Below are positions 1 through 7,794 of a DNA stretch of 24,164 bases, one piece after another; within the stretch, counting starts at the first letter, position 1, and every line of letters begins with the position of its first letter. The notes under the pieces were generated by a model that saw only the letters and a program-made list of their open reading frames with translations, was not told where the DNA came from and searched no databases. Position numbers and translations under genes: made by a program. The DNA comes from JAWLGW01 sp964569055. Its GTDB lineage: Bacteria; Planctomycetota; J058. The stretch is taken from the NCBI GenBank assembly GCA_964569055.1, contig CAZMSZ010000077.1, positions 1 through 24,164 of the forward strand, written 5' to 3'.

Positions 1-96
1 ACTCCGAATCCGAATCCGACTCCGACTCCGACTCCGACTCCGACTCCGACTCCGATTCCGATTCCGAGTCCGATTCCGAGTCCGACTCCGACTCCT
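1..96. repeat. Hexanucleotide tandem repeat (ANTCCG), 16 units, open at left edge
   Basis: Sixteen consecutive 6-base units of the form A-N-T-C-C-G fill the first 96 bases. The second base varies (C in most, also A, T, G) and the last unit is degenerate (ACTCCT). The array continues beyond the left edge and its last base overlaps the stop codon of the CoA-transferase. Read on the plus strand it gives X-Pro repeats (Thr/Asn/Ile/Ser-Pro) in a frame open until a TAG at 145-147. Read on the minus strand in one frame it gives acidic residue-Ser repeats, with the variable base falling at the third codon position. No start codon for either reading is visible, so it is called as a simple repeat. Confidence 0.9.
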
Positions 97-1298
97 CAAG
101 CCACCGCGCCCGCGCCCTGCAGCGCGGCGATCTCCTCGGCGGTGTAGCCCGCCGCCGCCAGCACCTCGGCGGTGTGCTCGCCCAGCCGCGGCGGGGGCGT
201 GTAGGTCGGGTCCATGCCGATCGAGGCCAGCTTGACCGCGTTCCCCACCATGGCGAGCGGGCCCGCCTCGGGATGGTGGACCGTGGTCACCATGCCGCGC
301 ACGTCGCCGCGCGCGTCCTCGAGCGCGGCGGCCACGTCGCGGATCGGGCCGACCGGGATCCCGGCCGCGCCGAGGCGCTCCGTCCACTCGGCGCTGGTCC
401 GCTGGAGGAACGTCTCCTCCAGCGTCGCGATCAGCTCGGCGCGCGCCTCGACCCGGCCGCGGTTGGTGCGGTAGCGCGGCTCGGCGAGCAGGTCCGCCCG
501 CTCGATCGCCGGGCAGAACCGCTCCCACAGCCCGTCGTTGCCGACGCCCACATTGAGCCAGCCGTCGGCGGTGCGGAACGTCTGGTAGGGCACGATCGAG
601 GGGTGCGCGTTGCCGAGCCGGCGCGGGGTGACGCCGCCCGTGAGCGCCATTTGCCCCTGGTAGGTGAGCAGCGCCAGCAGGCCGTCGGAGAGCGCCACGT
701 CGACCCGCTCGCCCTCGCCCGTGCGCGCGCGGCGGAGCAGCGCGAGCAGGATCCCCTCCACCGCGTGCTGCCCGGCGGTGACGTCGGCGATCGAGAGCCC
801 GAACTTGGTGGGCGGGCCCTCGGGGTCGCCGGTGAGGTCCTGCGCGCCCCACTCGCCCTGGGCGATCACGTCGAAGCTCGGCCGCTCGCGGTGGCGCCCC
901 GCGTCGCCGTAGCCCGAGATCGAGCAGTAGATCAGCCGCGGGTTGAGCGCGCGCAGGCGCTCCCAGGAGAAGCCGAGCCGCTCGAGCGTGCCCGGGCGGA
1001 AGTTCTCGAGCAGCACGTCCGCCTTGGCGACCAGGCGCTCGAGGACCTCCTTGCCGCGGGCGTGCTTGAGGTCGACGGCCACCGAGCGCTTGCTGCGGTT
1101 GACCGCCATGAAGTACGTGCTGATCCCCTCGTAGAAGGGCGGGCCCCAGGCGCGCGTGTCGTCGCCGCCGCGGGGGTGCTCCACCTTCCACACCGTGGCG
1201 CCCATGTCGCCCAGCTTCTGCGAGGCGTAGGGCCCGGCCAGGATCCGCGAGAGGTCGAGCACGACCACGCCCGCGAGCGGGCGATCGCCGGCGCTCAC
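96..1298 (-). CDS. CaiB/BaiF family III CoA-transferase
   Basis: This 400-residue protein has the usual length of family III CoA-transferases, which move CoA between carboxylic acids in the cytoplasm. The N-terminal signature LDLSRILAGPYASQKLGDMG (residues 14-33) is typical. The likely catalytic aspartate is D172 in SIADVTAGQHA, matching the formyl-CoA transferase Asp. The region before it reads RPSFDVIAQG, as in transferases, and lacks the GHD motif of the racemase branch. The start is GTG at 1298, chosen because the family motif begins right after it and AGGAGGAG lies five bases upstream; longer in-frame starts only translate the antisense of the upstream genes. Its start overlaps the cytidine deaminase stop by four bases (GTGA), so translational coupling is likely. 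It is the last gene of a three-gene operon. The acyl substrate cannot be read from sequence. Confidence 0.9.
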   Translation of the reverse strand: MSAGDRPLAGVVVLDLSRILAGPYASQKLGDMGATVWKVEHPRGGDDTRAWGPPFYEGISTYFMAVNRSKRSVAVDLKHARGKEVLERLVAKADVLLENFRPGTLERLGFSWERLRALNPRLIYCSISGYGDAGRHRERPSFDVIAQGEWGAQDLTGDPEGPPTKFGLSIADVTAGQHAVEGILLALLRRARTGEGERVDVALSDGLLALLTYQGQMALTGGVTPRRLGNAHPSIVPYQTFRTADGWLNVGVGNDGLWERFCPAIERADLLAEPRYRTNRGRVEARAELIATLEETFLQRTSAEWTERLGAAGIPVGPIRDVAAALEDARGDVRGMVTTVHHPEAGPLAMVGNAVKLASIGMDPTYTPPPRLGEHTAEVLAAAGYTAEEIAALQGAGAVA

Positions 1299-1753
1299 CG
1301 GGGCTCCTCCTGCGCGCCGGTCTGGCCGGCCGCGAGGTCGGCGGGGCCGAAGGCGCGCGGCAACAGGTCGCGCAGCGGGACCACCAGCGCGGGCGTGCCC
1401 GGCAGCACGACCGAGAGGTCCGGCGCGAACTCGTACAGCACCTGCCGGCAAGCGCCGCAGGGGGGCGCGGGGGCGGCCCCGCGGGCCGCCTCCTCGCCGG
1501 CGACCACGGCCACCGCCACGAACTCGCGCTCGCCCGCCGCGATGGCGGTCCCGATCGCCACGCGCTCGGCGCACACCGTGAGCGGATAGCTCACGTTCTC
1601 GACGTTGCAGCCGCGGTAGATCGCGCCGCTCTTGCCGAGGAGCGCGGCCCCCACCCCGAACCGGGAGTAGGGCGCGTAGGCGCGCTCGCGCGCGGCGGCC
1701 GCCTCGGCCAGCAGCGCGGCGGGATCGAGCTTCGGAGGGGGGACCGACGTCAC
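1295..1753 (-). CDS. cdd: Cytidine deaminase
   Basis: This 152-residue protein matches the short tetrameric cytidine deaminases, which convert cytidine and deoxycytidine to uridine forms in pyrimidine salvage. The zinc site is complete: C61 and the proton-shuttling E63 in VCAERVA, then C99 and C102 in PPCGACRQ. The substrate-binding stretch GCNVENVSYPLT (48-59) precedes it, and the N-terminal AYAPYSRFGVGAAL (25-38) is the usual family opening. The GTG start at 1753 overlaps the phosphatase stop by four bases (GTGA). No strong ribosome binding site is visible, so expression probably depends on coupling to the gene before it. The C-terminal tail after residue 140 is Gly/Ala/Glu rich and unconserved-looking. 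Confidence 0.93.
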   Translation of the reverse strand: MTSVPPPKLDPAALLAEAAAARERAYAPYSRFGVGAALLGKSGAIYRGCNVENVSYPLTVCAERVAIGTAIAAGEREFVAVAVVAGEEAARGAAPAPPCGACRQVLYEFAPDLSVVLPGTPALVVPLRDLLPRAFGPADLAAGQTGAQEEPR

Positions 1754-3084
1754 TTGCCGGAGCGGGCCGGGGCCTGGGTGCCGGCGGCGCCGACCGGCAG
1801 CCCGATCGGGGGCAGGCCGAGCGTCGCCGCGATCTTGCGGGGGACCTGGTTGTTCTCGTACGTGCCGCGGAAGCTGGCGGCGCCGGGCCCGAACGCGAAC
1901 ACCGGGACGTGCGCCCCGTCGTGGCCGTGGGTGTTGGTGAGGTGGTCCTCCTGGAAGTGGAGGTCGTACCACGAGATCCCGTAGCGGCGCGAGACCAGGT
2001 GCCCGAGCGCCGTCCGGCCCCAGTAGGTGCCCTCCCGCTCGCGGATCGTGGCCAGCTCCTCGGCGGTGAGCTCGAACCCGGTGGCGGCCTTCACCGCGGC
2101 CACCAGGTCCTTCTGCGCGATCATGGCGTCGGTCGAGGCCTTGGCCGCCAGCAGGCCGGGAATGTCCGCGATCTCGGTGATCCCCAGGCTGCCGGTGCAG
2201 TGGTCGGCGGTCACCACCACGAGCAGGTCGCGCCGCTGCTGGGCGAGGTCGAGCGCCCAGCCGATCGCGTCGTCGAAGTCGAGCTGGTCGTGGATCGCGC
2301 CGATCGCGTCGTGCTGGTGGCAGGCGTGGTCGATCCGGCCGCCCTCGACCATGAGGAAGAACGGCTCGCCCTCGGGCGCGAGCAGCTCGACGGCGCGCCG
2401 GGTCAGCTCGCGCAGCGGCGGGCGGCCGCCGTCCACCGCGTAGGGCAGGTGGCTCTTGGCGAGGAGCGCGGCCACGCGCGGGGCGCGGACCTGCGCGAGC
2501 GCCTCCCAGTCCTCGATCAGCGTGTAGCCCTGCTGCGCGAGCGTGGCGCGGCGCGCCTCGTCGAACAGCCGCGCGCCGCCGCCGATCAGCACCTCGGGGA
2601 ACGAGCGGGCCGCGAGCTGGGCCGCGATCTCGGCCTCCTGGTCGCGGTGCGGCACGTGGGCCGCGAAGGCGGCGGGGGTGGCGTGGGTGATCCGGGTGGT
2701 GGTCACCAGGCCGGTCCTGAAGCCCGAGCGGTGCGCCACCTCGAGCACGGTCTCGCGCGGCCGGCCGGCCGGGTCCATGCCGATGAACTGGTTGTTGGTC
2801 TTGATCCCGCTCGCGAGCGCCGTCCCGGCGGCGGCCGAGTCGGTCACGGGGTAGTCGGCCGACGCCGTGGCGGCCAGACCGACCGCCTCGAACCGGTCGA
2901 AGTTGTAGCTGACCCCGCGCGCCTTGGCGCCGAGTCGGCCGAGCGTGACCTGCGCCGGCCCCATGCCGTCGCCGATGAAGTAGATCACGCTCCGGGCGCG
3001 CGCCGGGCGGTGCTCCTCCTGCGCGGCCGCGGGGGCGGCGGCGAGGAGCAGGGCCAGGGCGGCGTGGATCGCGGTGAGCCGCAT
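1750..3084 (-). CDS. Secreted alkaline phosphatase (PhoA family)
   Basis: This 444-residue phosphomonoesterase should release phosphate outside the cytoplasm. A signal peptide with a hydrophobic Ala/Leu core spans residues 1-21, with cleavage likely after AAA. The PhoA active site is present: D39 in YFIGDGMG, the phosphorylated serine S83 in VTDSAAAGTALASG, THATPA at 132-137, E247/D252/H256 in VEGGRIDHACHQHD, D294-H295 in VVTADHCTGS, and H388 in HGHDGAHVPVFAFGPG. The ATG start at 3084 has a clear AAGGAGG five bases upstream. It is first in the operon with the cytidine deaminase and CoA-transferase, and is transcribed from a promoter seen at 3139-3167. Bacterial PhoA-family enzymes are often induced by phosphate limitation; I did not identify a Pho box. 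Confidence 0.93.
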   Translation of the reverse strand: MRLTAIHAALALLLAAAPAAAQEEHRPARARSVIYFIGDGMGPAQVTLGRLGAKARGVSYNFDRFEAVGLAATASADYPVTDSAAAGTALASGIKTNNQFIGMDPAGRPRETVLEVAHRSGFRTGLVTTTRITHATPAAFAAHVPHRDQEAEIAAQLAARSFPEVLIGGGARLFDEARRATLAQQGYTLIEDWEALAQVRAPRVAALLAKSHLPYAVDGGRPPLRELTRRAVELLAPEGEPFFLMVEGGRIDHACHQHDAIGAIHDQLDFDDAIGWALDLAQQRRDLLVVVTADHCTGSLGITEIADIPGLLAAKASTDAMIAQKDLVAAVKAATGFELTAEELATIREREGTYWGRTALGHLVSRRYGISWYDLHFQEDHLTNTHGHDGAHVPVFAFGPGAASFRGTYENNQVPRKIAATLGLPPIGLPVGAAGTQAPARSGK

Positions 3085-3138
3085 GGGTGCCTCCTTGAGT
3101 CGTCGCGCGGGCCCGCGGCCCGGCGGCGAAGCGGCCGG

Positions 3139-3167
3139 ATTCTACGGACGGCGCCCGGTAACTCCAA
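3139..3167 (-). promoter_or_regulatory. Promoter of the phosphatase operon
   Basis: On the minus strand TTGGAG (3167-3162) and TAGAAT (3144-3139) are separated by 17 bases, a good match to a housekeeping sigma-70 promoter. Transcription would start near 3132, leaving a leader of about 48 bases that contains the strong ribosome binding site of the phosphatase. Confidence 0.6.
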
Positions 3168-3178
3168 GGCTTGCCTTG
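3165..3178. promoter_or_regulatory. Palindrome between divergent promoters, possible operator
   Basis: CAAGGC-TT-GCCTTG is a 14-base inverted repeat with perfect 6-base arms. It overlaps the -35 element of the phosphatase promoter on one side and that of the four-domain lipid enzyme on the other. A dimeric regulator bound here could control both transcription units. The position is seen in the sequence; the function is inference. Confidence 0.4.
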
Positions 3179-3204
3179 TCTGGGCGGCGGTGAGCGGCTA
3201 GGGT
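3176..3204 (+). promoter_or_regulatory. Promoter of the four-domain lipid enzyme
   Basis: TTGTCT (3176-3181) and TAGGGT (3199-3204) are separated by 17 bases. The start site would be near 3211, about 35 bases before the GTG start codon. The match to consensus is moderate, but spacing and position fit, and the same TAnnnT pattern precedes most transcription units in the window. Confidence 0.5.
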
Positions 3205-3245
3205 CTCCGGCCCGCTGGGCGCTCTCCGCCCACCCGGAGGCCTCC

Positions 3246-6200
3246 GTGACCGAGCCCCTCGCCTCGACCTACGCCGGCAAGCGGATCCTGGTGACTGGCA
3301 CCACCGGGTTCCTCGGCAAGGTGTTCCTCTCGGCGCTGCTCAAGAACGTGCCCGAGGTGGGGCAGGTCGTGGTCCTGGTGCGGGCCGACGACGACGCCGC
3401 GGCGCGCGACCGGTTCGTGCGCGACGTCATGACCTCGCCCACGTTCGACCCCCTCCGCGCCGAGCACGGCGGGCTGCTGTACGACTTCGTCAGCTCGAAG
3501 GTGACGGTGTTCAAGGGCGACCTCGTGCGCCCGCAGGCCGGCCTGTCGGAGGCCGGGCTCGCCGCCATGGACGACCTCGACCTCGTGATCCACTGCGCGG
3601 GGCTGGTCGAGTTCGTGCCGCCCCTCGACAAGGCGCTCGACATCAACGTGCGCGGCACGCTGACCTGCCTCGAGCTCGCCAAGCGCTCGCGCCGACCCGA
3701 CGGCAGCCCGCGCGCCGGGTTCGTGCACGTCAGCACCTGCTTCGTGTGCGGCGCGCGGCCGGGCGTGCACCCCGAGCGCCTCGACCCGCACGACTACCCC
3801 AAGCGGACCCACAGCGGCTTTCAGGGCTTCGACGCCGCGCAGGAGTACGAGATCGCGCGCCGGCTCGTCGAGGAGATCCGCACCGACGAGGCGAAGGACC
3901 CGGCCGTGCAGGCCGACCTGTGGGAGGAGGGCGGCGGCAGCCCGCGCAAGGTGAAGCGCCTGGTCGACATGCACGTGCGGCGCCGGCTGGTGGAGGTCGG
4001 GATCGAGCGCGCGCAGCGCTGGGGCTGGCCCAACACCTACACCTACTCCAAGGCGCTGGCCGAGCGGCTGGTGCACGCGGCCCAACACGAGCTGGCCTGC
4101 GTGACCACCGTGCGGCCGGCGGTGGTCGAGAGCGCGCTCGCCTACCCCTTCCCGGGCTGGAACCAGGGGATCAACACCAGCGCGCCGCTGGTGTGGATGA
4201 CCGCGCAAGGCCAGCGCTACTGGCCGACCAACGACGACCACATGCTCGACGTGATCCCGGTCGACTACGTGGCGCACGCGCTGGTCGCGGTGGGCGCGGC
4301 GGCCCTGCGCGGCGCCCCCGAGGAGGTGTATCAGCTCGGCACCAGCGACAAGAACCCGTTCGCCATGCGGCGCGTGATCGAGCTGGCGAGCCTCGCCTAC
4401 CGCGAGCGCAAGCAGCCCGAGGAGAACCCGTTCGCCAAGCTGCTCAAGAAGCTCGACCTCGAGGCGACCGCCGTCCCGCGCCGGTTCTACGCCCGGTTCG
4501 GCCTGCCCGGCCAGGCCAAGCTGGTGCGGCGGGTCAAGGGCGCGGTCGAGCGGATCCCGACCCCCGAGCAGCGCCCGCGCCTGGCGCGGCTGCTCGACAC
4601 CGTCAAGCACACCGTCAAGACGGCCGCCCGCGAGCTCGAGCGCGCCGAGCAGGTGGTCGAGATCTACCTGCCGTTCATCGAGGCCTGCCCGGTCACGTTC
4701 CGCTGCGACAACGCGCGCCGGCTGTTCGCCGAGCTGACCCCCGAGGACCAGGCGCGCCTCCCCTACCGCCCCGAGACGATCGACTGGCGCAGCTACTGGA
4801 TCGACGTGCACATTCCGGGGCTGGAGCGCTGGGCCTTCCCGCAGCTCCGCCTGCAGGCCGGCGGCTCGCCCACCGAGTTCGACCCCGAGTTCGAGTCGCT
4901 GACCGCGCTGTTCGAGGACCGGGCCCGCTTCGGCCGGATCGTGCTGTGGCGGCGGCTCGACGCCCGGGGCAAGGCCTCGACGCAGGTCACCTACGAGGCC
5001 GCGCTCGCGCGCAGCCGGGCCGCGGCGGGCCGGCTGATCGCGCGCGGCGTGCGCCCCGGCGACCGCGTGGTGATCCTCTCGGAGAACGCGCCCGAGTGGG
5101 GGCTGGCCTACTTCGGCGCCCTGTTCGCCGGCGCCACGGCGGTCCCGATCGAGTCGGGGATCGAGGCCGAGCGGCTGCTCCCCCTGATCGAGGCCTCGGG
5201 CGCCCGGGTGGCGCTGCTCTCGCCGCGCAACCGCGACGCGATCGGCCCCGAGCTGACCGCTCTCCTCGCGGGCCGCGGCCTCGAGTGCGCGGTGCTCGCG
5301 ATCGGCGACGTGGTGGCGCCGGCTGCCAAGGGGGAGGAGCTCCCGCCGCTCCCGCTCGAGGCGGAGCTGACCCCGCGCGCGCCGGCCTCGCTGATCTACA
5401 CCTCGGGCACCACCGGCGCGCCCAAGGGCGTGCTGCTCAGCCACCGGGCGTTCTGCAAGCAGGTGCGCGCGCTCGCCAGCGTGTTCCAGATCGGGAGCGG
5501 CGACTCGATCCTGTCGGTGCTGCCGCTGCACCACTGCTTCGAGTTCAGCGCCGGGTTCCTGCTCCCGCTCTACGGCGGCGCGACGGTGACCTACCTGCAC
5601 GAGACGAGCGCCGACGCGATCAAGGACGGGCTCGAGCAGGTGCACCCCACCGCCATGATCGGGGTGCCGGCCCTGTTCGACGCCTGGCAGCGCAAGGTGC
5701 GCCGGCAGGTCAAGGCGCGCGGGGCGCGGGCCGAGCGGGCCTACGAGGCGCTGCTCGCGTTCCACCGCGGGTTCCGCGCCCGGACGGGGCTCAACCTCGG
5801 GCGGCGCCTGTTCCCCGAGGTGCACCAGGCGTTCGGCGGCGCGCTGCGGTTCGTGGTCAGCGGCGGCGCCGCGCTCTCGCGCGAGGTCGCGCTCGAGTTC
5901 GAGGGGCTCGGGCTCGACATTTACGAGGGCTACGGCCTCTCCGAGGCGGGGCCGGTGATCAGCGCCTGCCGGCCGAGCGAGCCGCCGCGCCACGGCTCGG
6001 TGGGGCGAGCGATCCCCGGGGTCGCGGTGCGGATCCACGAGCCCGACGGCGAGGGCGTGGGCGAGATCCTGGCGCGCTCGCCCAGCCTGTTCGACGGCTA
6101 TGACCAGGACCCCGAGGGGACCGCCCGGGTCTTGCAGGACGGCTGGCTGCGCACGGGCGACCTCGGGCGGCTCGAGGACGGCGCATACCTCCACGTGGTG

Positions 6201-7661
6201 GGCCGGCTCAAGGACGCGATCGTGGACGCCACCGGGCATACGGTGCACCCCGACGAGGTGGAGGAGCTCTACGCGGGCTGCCCCGACGTGGCCGAGCTGG
6301 CGGTCGCAGGCGTGCGCGCCGGCGCCGAGCACGACGTGGTCGGGGCGCTGGTGGTGGCGCACAGCGAGGGAGAGGGCGGCGCGCACGGCGCGCGCGAGCG
6401 GATCCGCGAGTTCGTGCGGATCCGCAGCGAGTCGCTCCCGTTCCACAAGCGGATCAAGGTGCTCCAGTTCACGTCGCGCCCGCTGCCGCGCACGCAGACG
6501 CGCAAGGTGAAGCGGGCCGAGGTGGGCCGGCTCCTGAGCGAGCTGCAGCGCGGCGACGGCGGCGCGGCGCGGCGGCCGCGGGGCGCGCGCCGCGCTGGGG
6601 CGCGCGGCGGACGGTTCGACGCCGCCGCGATCTTCCAGGAGGTGGCCGGCGTCGACCCCGCGCGCGTGACGCCGCAGGCGGAGCTGCAGGACCTCGGGCT
6701 CGACTCGATCGCGCTGGCCGAGGTGGCGCTGGCGCTGGCGGAGGCGAGCGGGCGCCCGGCGCCGCGCTCGCTCAGCTCGATCGCGACGGTGGGGCAGCTG
6801 GTGGCGCTGTTCGAGGACGGCCCGGGCGGGGGCGAGGGGCACCCCGAGACGATCACCGCCGACCCGCGGCCGGTGGTGTTCCCCGAGCCGGTGCAGCGCG
6901 CCGTGCACGGGGCGCTCGACCGGCTGCAGGAGCTCAGCTACGGCAGGATCTTCGCCGCCAAGGTGACCGGGCGCGGAAACGTCCCGCACCACACCAACGC
7001 GATCGTGGTCGCCAACCACTGCAGCCACCTCGACGTGGGCCTGGTGAAGTACGCCCTCGGCGAGTACGGGCAGGGGATCGTGTCGGCGGGCGCGCGCGAC
7101 TACTTCTTCAAGGACACCCTGCGCGCGACCTACTTCGACAACTTCACGCACGTGGTCCCGTTCGACCGCCACGAGTCGGTGCGCGAGAGCCTGCAGCGCT
7201 TCGTGGAGCTGCTGCGCCAGGGCAAGAAGGTGCTGATCTTCCCCGAGGGGACGCGCTCGGTCACCGGGCGCATGGCGAGCTTCAAGCCGGGGCTGGGCCT
7301 GTTGGTGCAGGCCTCGCGCATGGGGATCTTGCCGGTCTACCTGTCGGGGACGCACCGCAGCCTGCCCAAGGGCAGCCTGATCCCGCGCGTCGAGCGGCTC
7401 GAGGCCCGGATCGGCCCGTTCCTGCCGGCCGACCGGCTGCTCGAGCTGACGAGCCACCTCGGACGCCGCGGCCAGGCGGAGCGGATCGTGGCCGTCACCC
7501 GCGCCGCACTGTGCGCCCTGCGGGACGGGCAGCCGTTCGACGTCGAGCAAGAGCTCGCGCCGCCGAGCGACGCGAGCGAGCCCGGCGCGGCGGCGGCGGG
7601 GGCGGGCCCAGCGAGCGGCAAGCCGGCGAGCGGCGAGCCCGCGGCGGCGCCGAGTCACTGA
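3246..7661 (+). CDS. Four-domain fusion: fatty acyl reductase, acyl ligase, ACP, PlsC acyltransferase (ElbD-like)
   Basis: Four lipid-enzyme domains are joined in 1471 residues. Residues 1-540 form an alcohol-forming fatty acyl reductase: nucleotide motif TGTTGFLGK (17-25), YTYSK catalytic Tyr/Lys (Y265, K269), and a C-terminal section with YLPFIEACPV (474) and IDW (512-514). Residues 555-1080 form an AMP-forming acyl ligase: LIYTSGTTGAPKG (716), GYGLSEAGPV (895) and TGDL (970). An acyl carrier domain follows, with the phosphopantetheine serine S1154 in LGLDSIAL. Residues 1200-1440 form a PlsC acyltransferase: NHCSHLD (H1258, D1263) and FPEGTR (1332-1337). The last 35 residues are a Gly/Ala/Pro/Ser tail. 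The GTG start is chosen because GGAGG lies five bases upstream and the Rossmann fold begins 12 residues later. The likely role is activating a fatty acid, reducing it to an alcohol and acylating a glycerol-phosphate backbone, as proposed for myxobacterial ElbD in ether-lipid synthesis; this parallel is from memory. Confidence 0.88.
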   Translation: MTEPLASTYAGKRILVTGTTGFLGKVFLSALLKNVPEVGQVVVLVRADDDAAARDRFVRDVMTSPTFDPLRAEHGGLLYDFVSSKVTVFKGDLVRPQAGLSEAGLAAMDDLDLVIHCAGLVEFVPPLDKALDINVRGTLTCLELAKRSRRPDGSPRAGFVHVSTCFVCGARPGVHPERLDPHDYPKRTHSGFQGFDAAQEYEIARRLVEEIRTDEAKDPAVQADLWEEGGGSPRKVKRLVDMHVRRRLVEVGIERAQRWGWPNTYTYSKALAERLVHAAQHELACVTTVRPAVVESALAYPFPGWNQGINTSAPLVWMTAQGQRYWPTNDDHMLDVIPVDYVAHALVAVGAAALRGAPEEVYQLGTSDKNPFAMRRVIELASLAYRERKQPEENPFAKLLKKLDLEATAVPRRFYARFGLPGQAKLVRRVKGAVERIPTPEQRPRLARLLDTVKHTVKTAARELERAEQVVEIYLPFIEACPVTFRCDNARRLFAELTPEDQARLPYRPETIDWRSYWIDVHIPGLERWAFPQLRLQAGGSPTEFDPEFESLTALFEDRARFGRIVLWRRLDARGKASTQVTYEAALARSRAAAGRLIARGVRPGDRVVILSENAPEWGLAYFGALFAGATAVPIESGIEAERLLPLIEASGARVALLSPRNRDAIGPELTALLAGRGLECAVLAIGDVVAPAAKGEELPPLPLEAELTPRAPASLIYTSGTTGAPKGVLLSHRAFCKQVRALASVFQIGSGDSILSVLPLHHCFEFSAGFLLPLYGGATVTYLHETSADAIKDGLEQVHPTAMIGVPALFDAWQRKVRRQVKARGARAERAYEALLAFHRGFRARTGLNLGRRLFPEVHQAFGGALRFVVSGGAALSREVALEFEGLGLDIYEGYGLSEAGPVISACRPSEPPRHGSVGRAIPGVAVRIHEPDGEGVGEILARSPSLFDGYDQDPEGTARVLQDGWLRTGDLGRLEDGAYLHVVGRLKDAIVDATGHTVHPDEVEELYAGCPDVAELAVAGVRAGAEHDVVGALVVAHSEGEGGAHGARERIREFVRIRSESLPFHKRIKVLQFTSRPLPRTQTRKVKRAEVGRLLSELQRGDGGAARRPRGARRAGARGGRFDAAAIFQEVAGVDPARVTPQAELQDLGLDSIALAEVALALAEASGRPAPRSLSSIATVGQLVALFEDGPGGGEGHPETITADPRPVVFPEPVQRAVHGALDRLQELSYGRIFAAKVTGRGNVPHHTNAIVVANHCSHLDVGLVKYALGEYGQGIVSAGARDYFFKDTLRATYFDNFTHVVPFDRHESVRESLQRFVELLRQGKKVLIFPEGTRSVTGRMASFKPGLGLLVQASRMGILPVYLSGTHRSLPKGSLIPRVERLEARIGPFLPADRLLELTSHLGRRGQAERIVAVTRAALCALRDGQPFDVEQELAPPSDASEPGAAAAGAGPASGKPASGEPAAAPSH

Positions 7662-7691
7662 CGGCCCGCCGCGCGGCGTCCGGAACGGCGA

Positions 7692-7720
7692 GAGGGGCGA
7701 AGCGCGGCGCTTCACCCCTC
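7692..7720. terminator. Hairpin between convergent genes, likely bidirectional terminator
   Basis: An inverted repeat with arms GAGGGGCGAAGC and GCTTCACCCCTC and a 5-base loop forms an 11-pair stem with one mismatch; read on the minus strand the mismatch becomes a G-U pair. It lies between the plus-strand fusion gene (stop at 7661) and the minus-strand helix-turn-helix gene (stop at 7795). There is no T-run on either side, so termination would depend on the stem or on Rho. Confidence 0.6.
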
Positions 7721-7794
7721 CGCACCGCCACACGGGCTCACGAGCGCAGCCCCCTCGCGGCGAGCGCTTCAGCCGAGCTTGGTGGCCAGGCGGC

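Noticed and set aside
1299..1574. N-terminal extension of the CoA-transferase frame
   Set aside because: It translates the cytidine deaminase gene in a wrong frame into an Arg-rich peptide; the GTG at 1298 with a ribosome binding site is the better start.
3198..7733. A 1511-codon open frame on the minus strand, antisense to the four-domain fusion
   Set aside because: It is rich in Arg/His/Pro/Ala/Glu with no domain motif and mirrors codons of the real gene; it is an artefact of very high GC at third positions.
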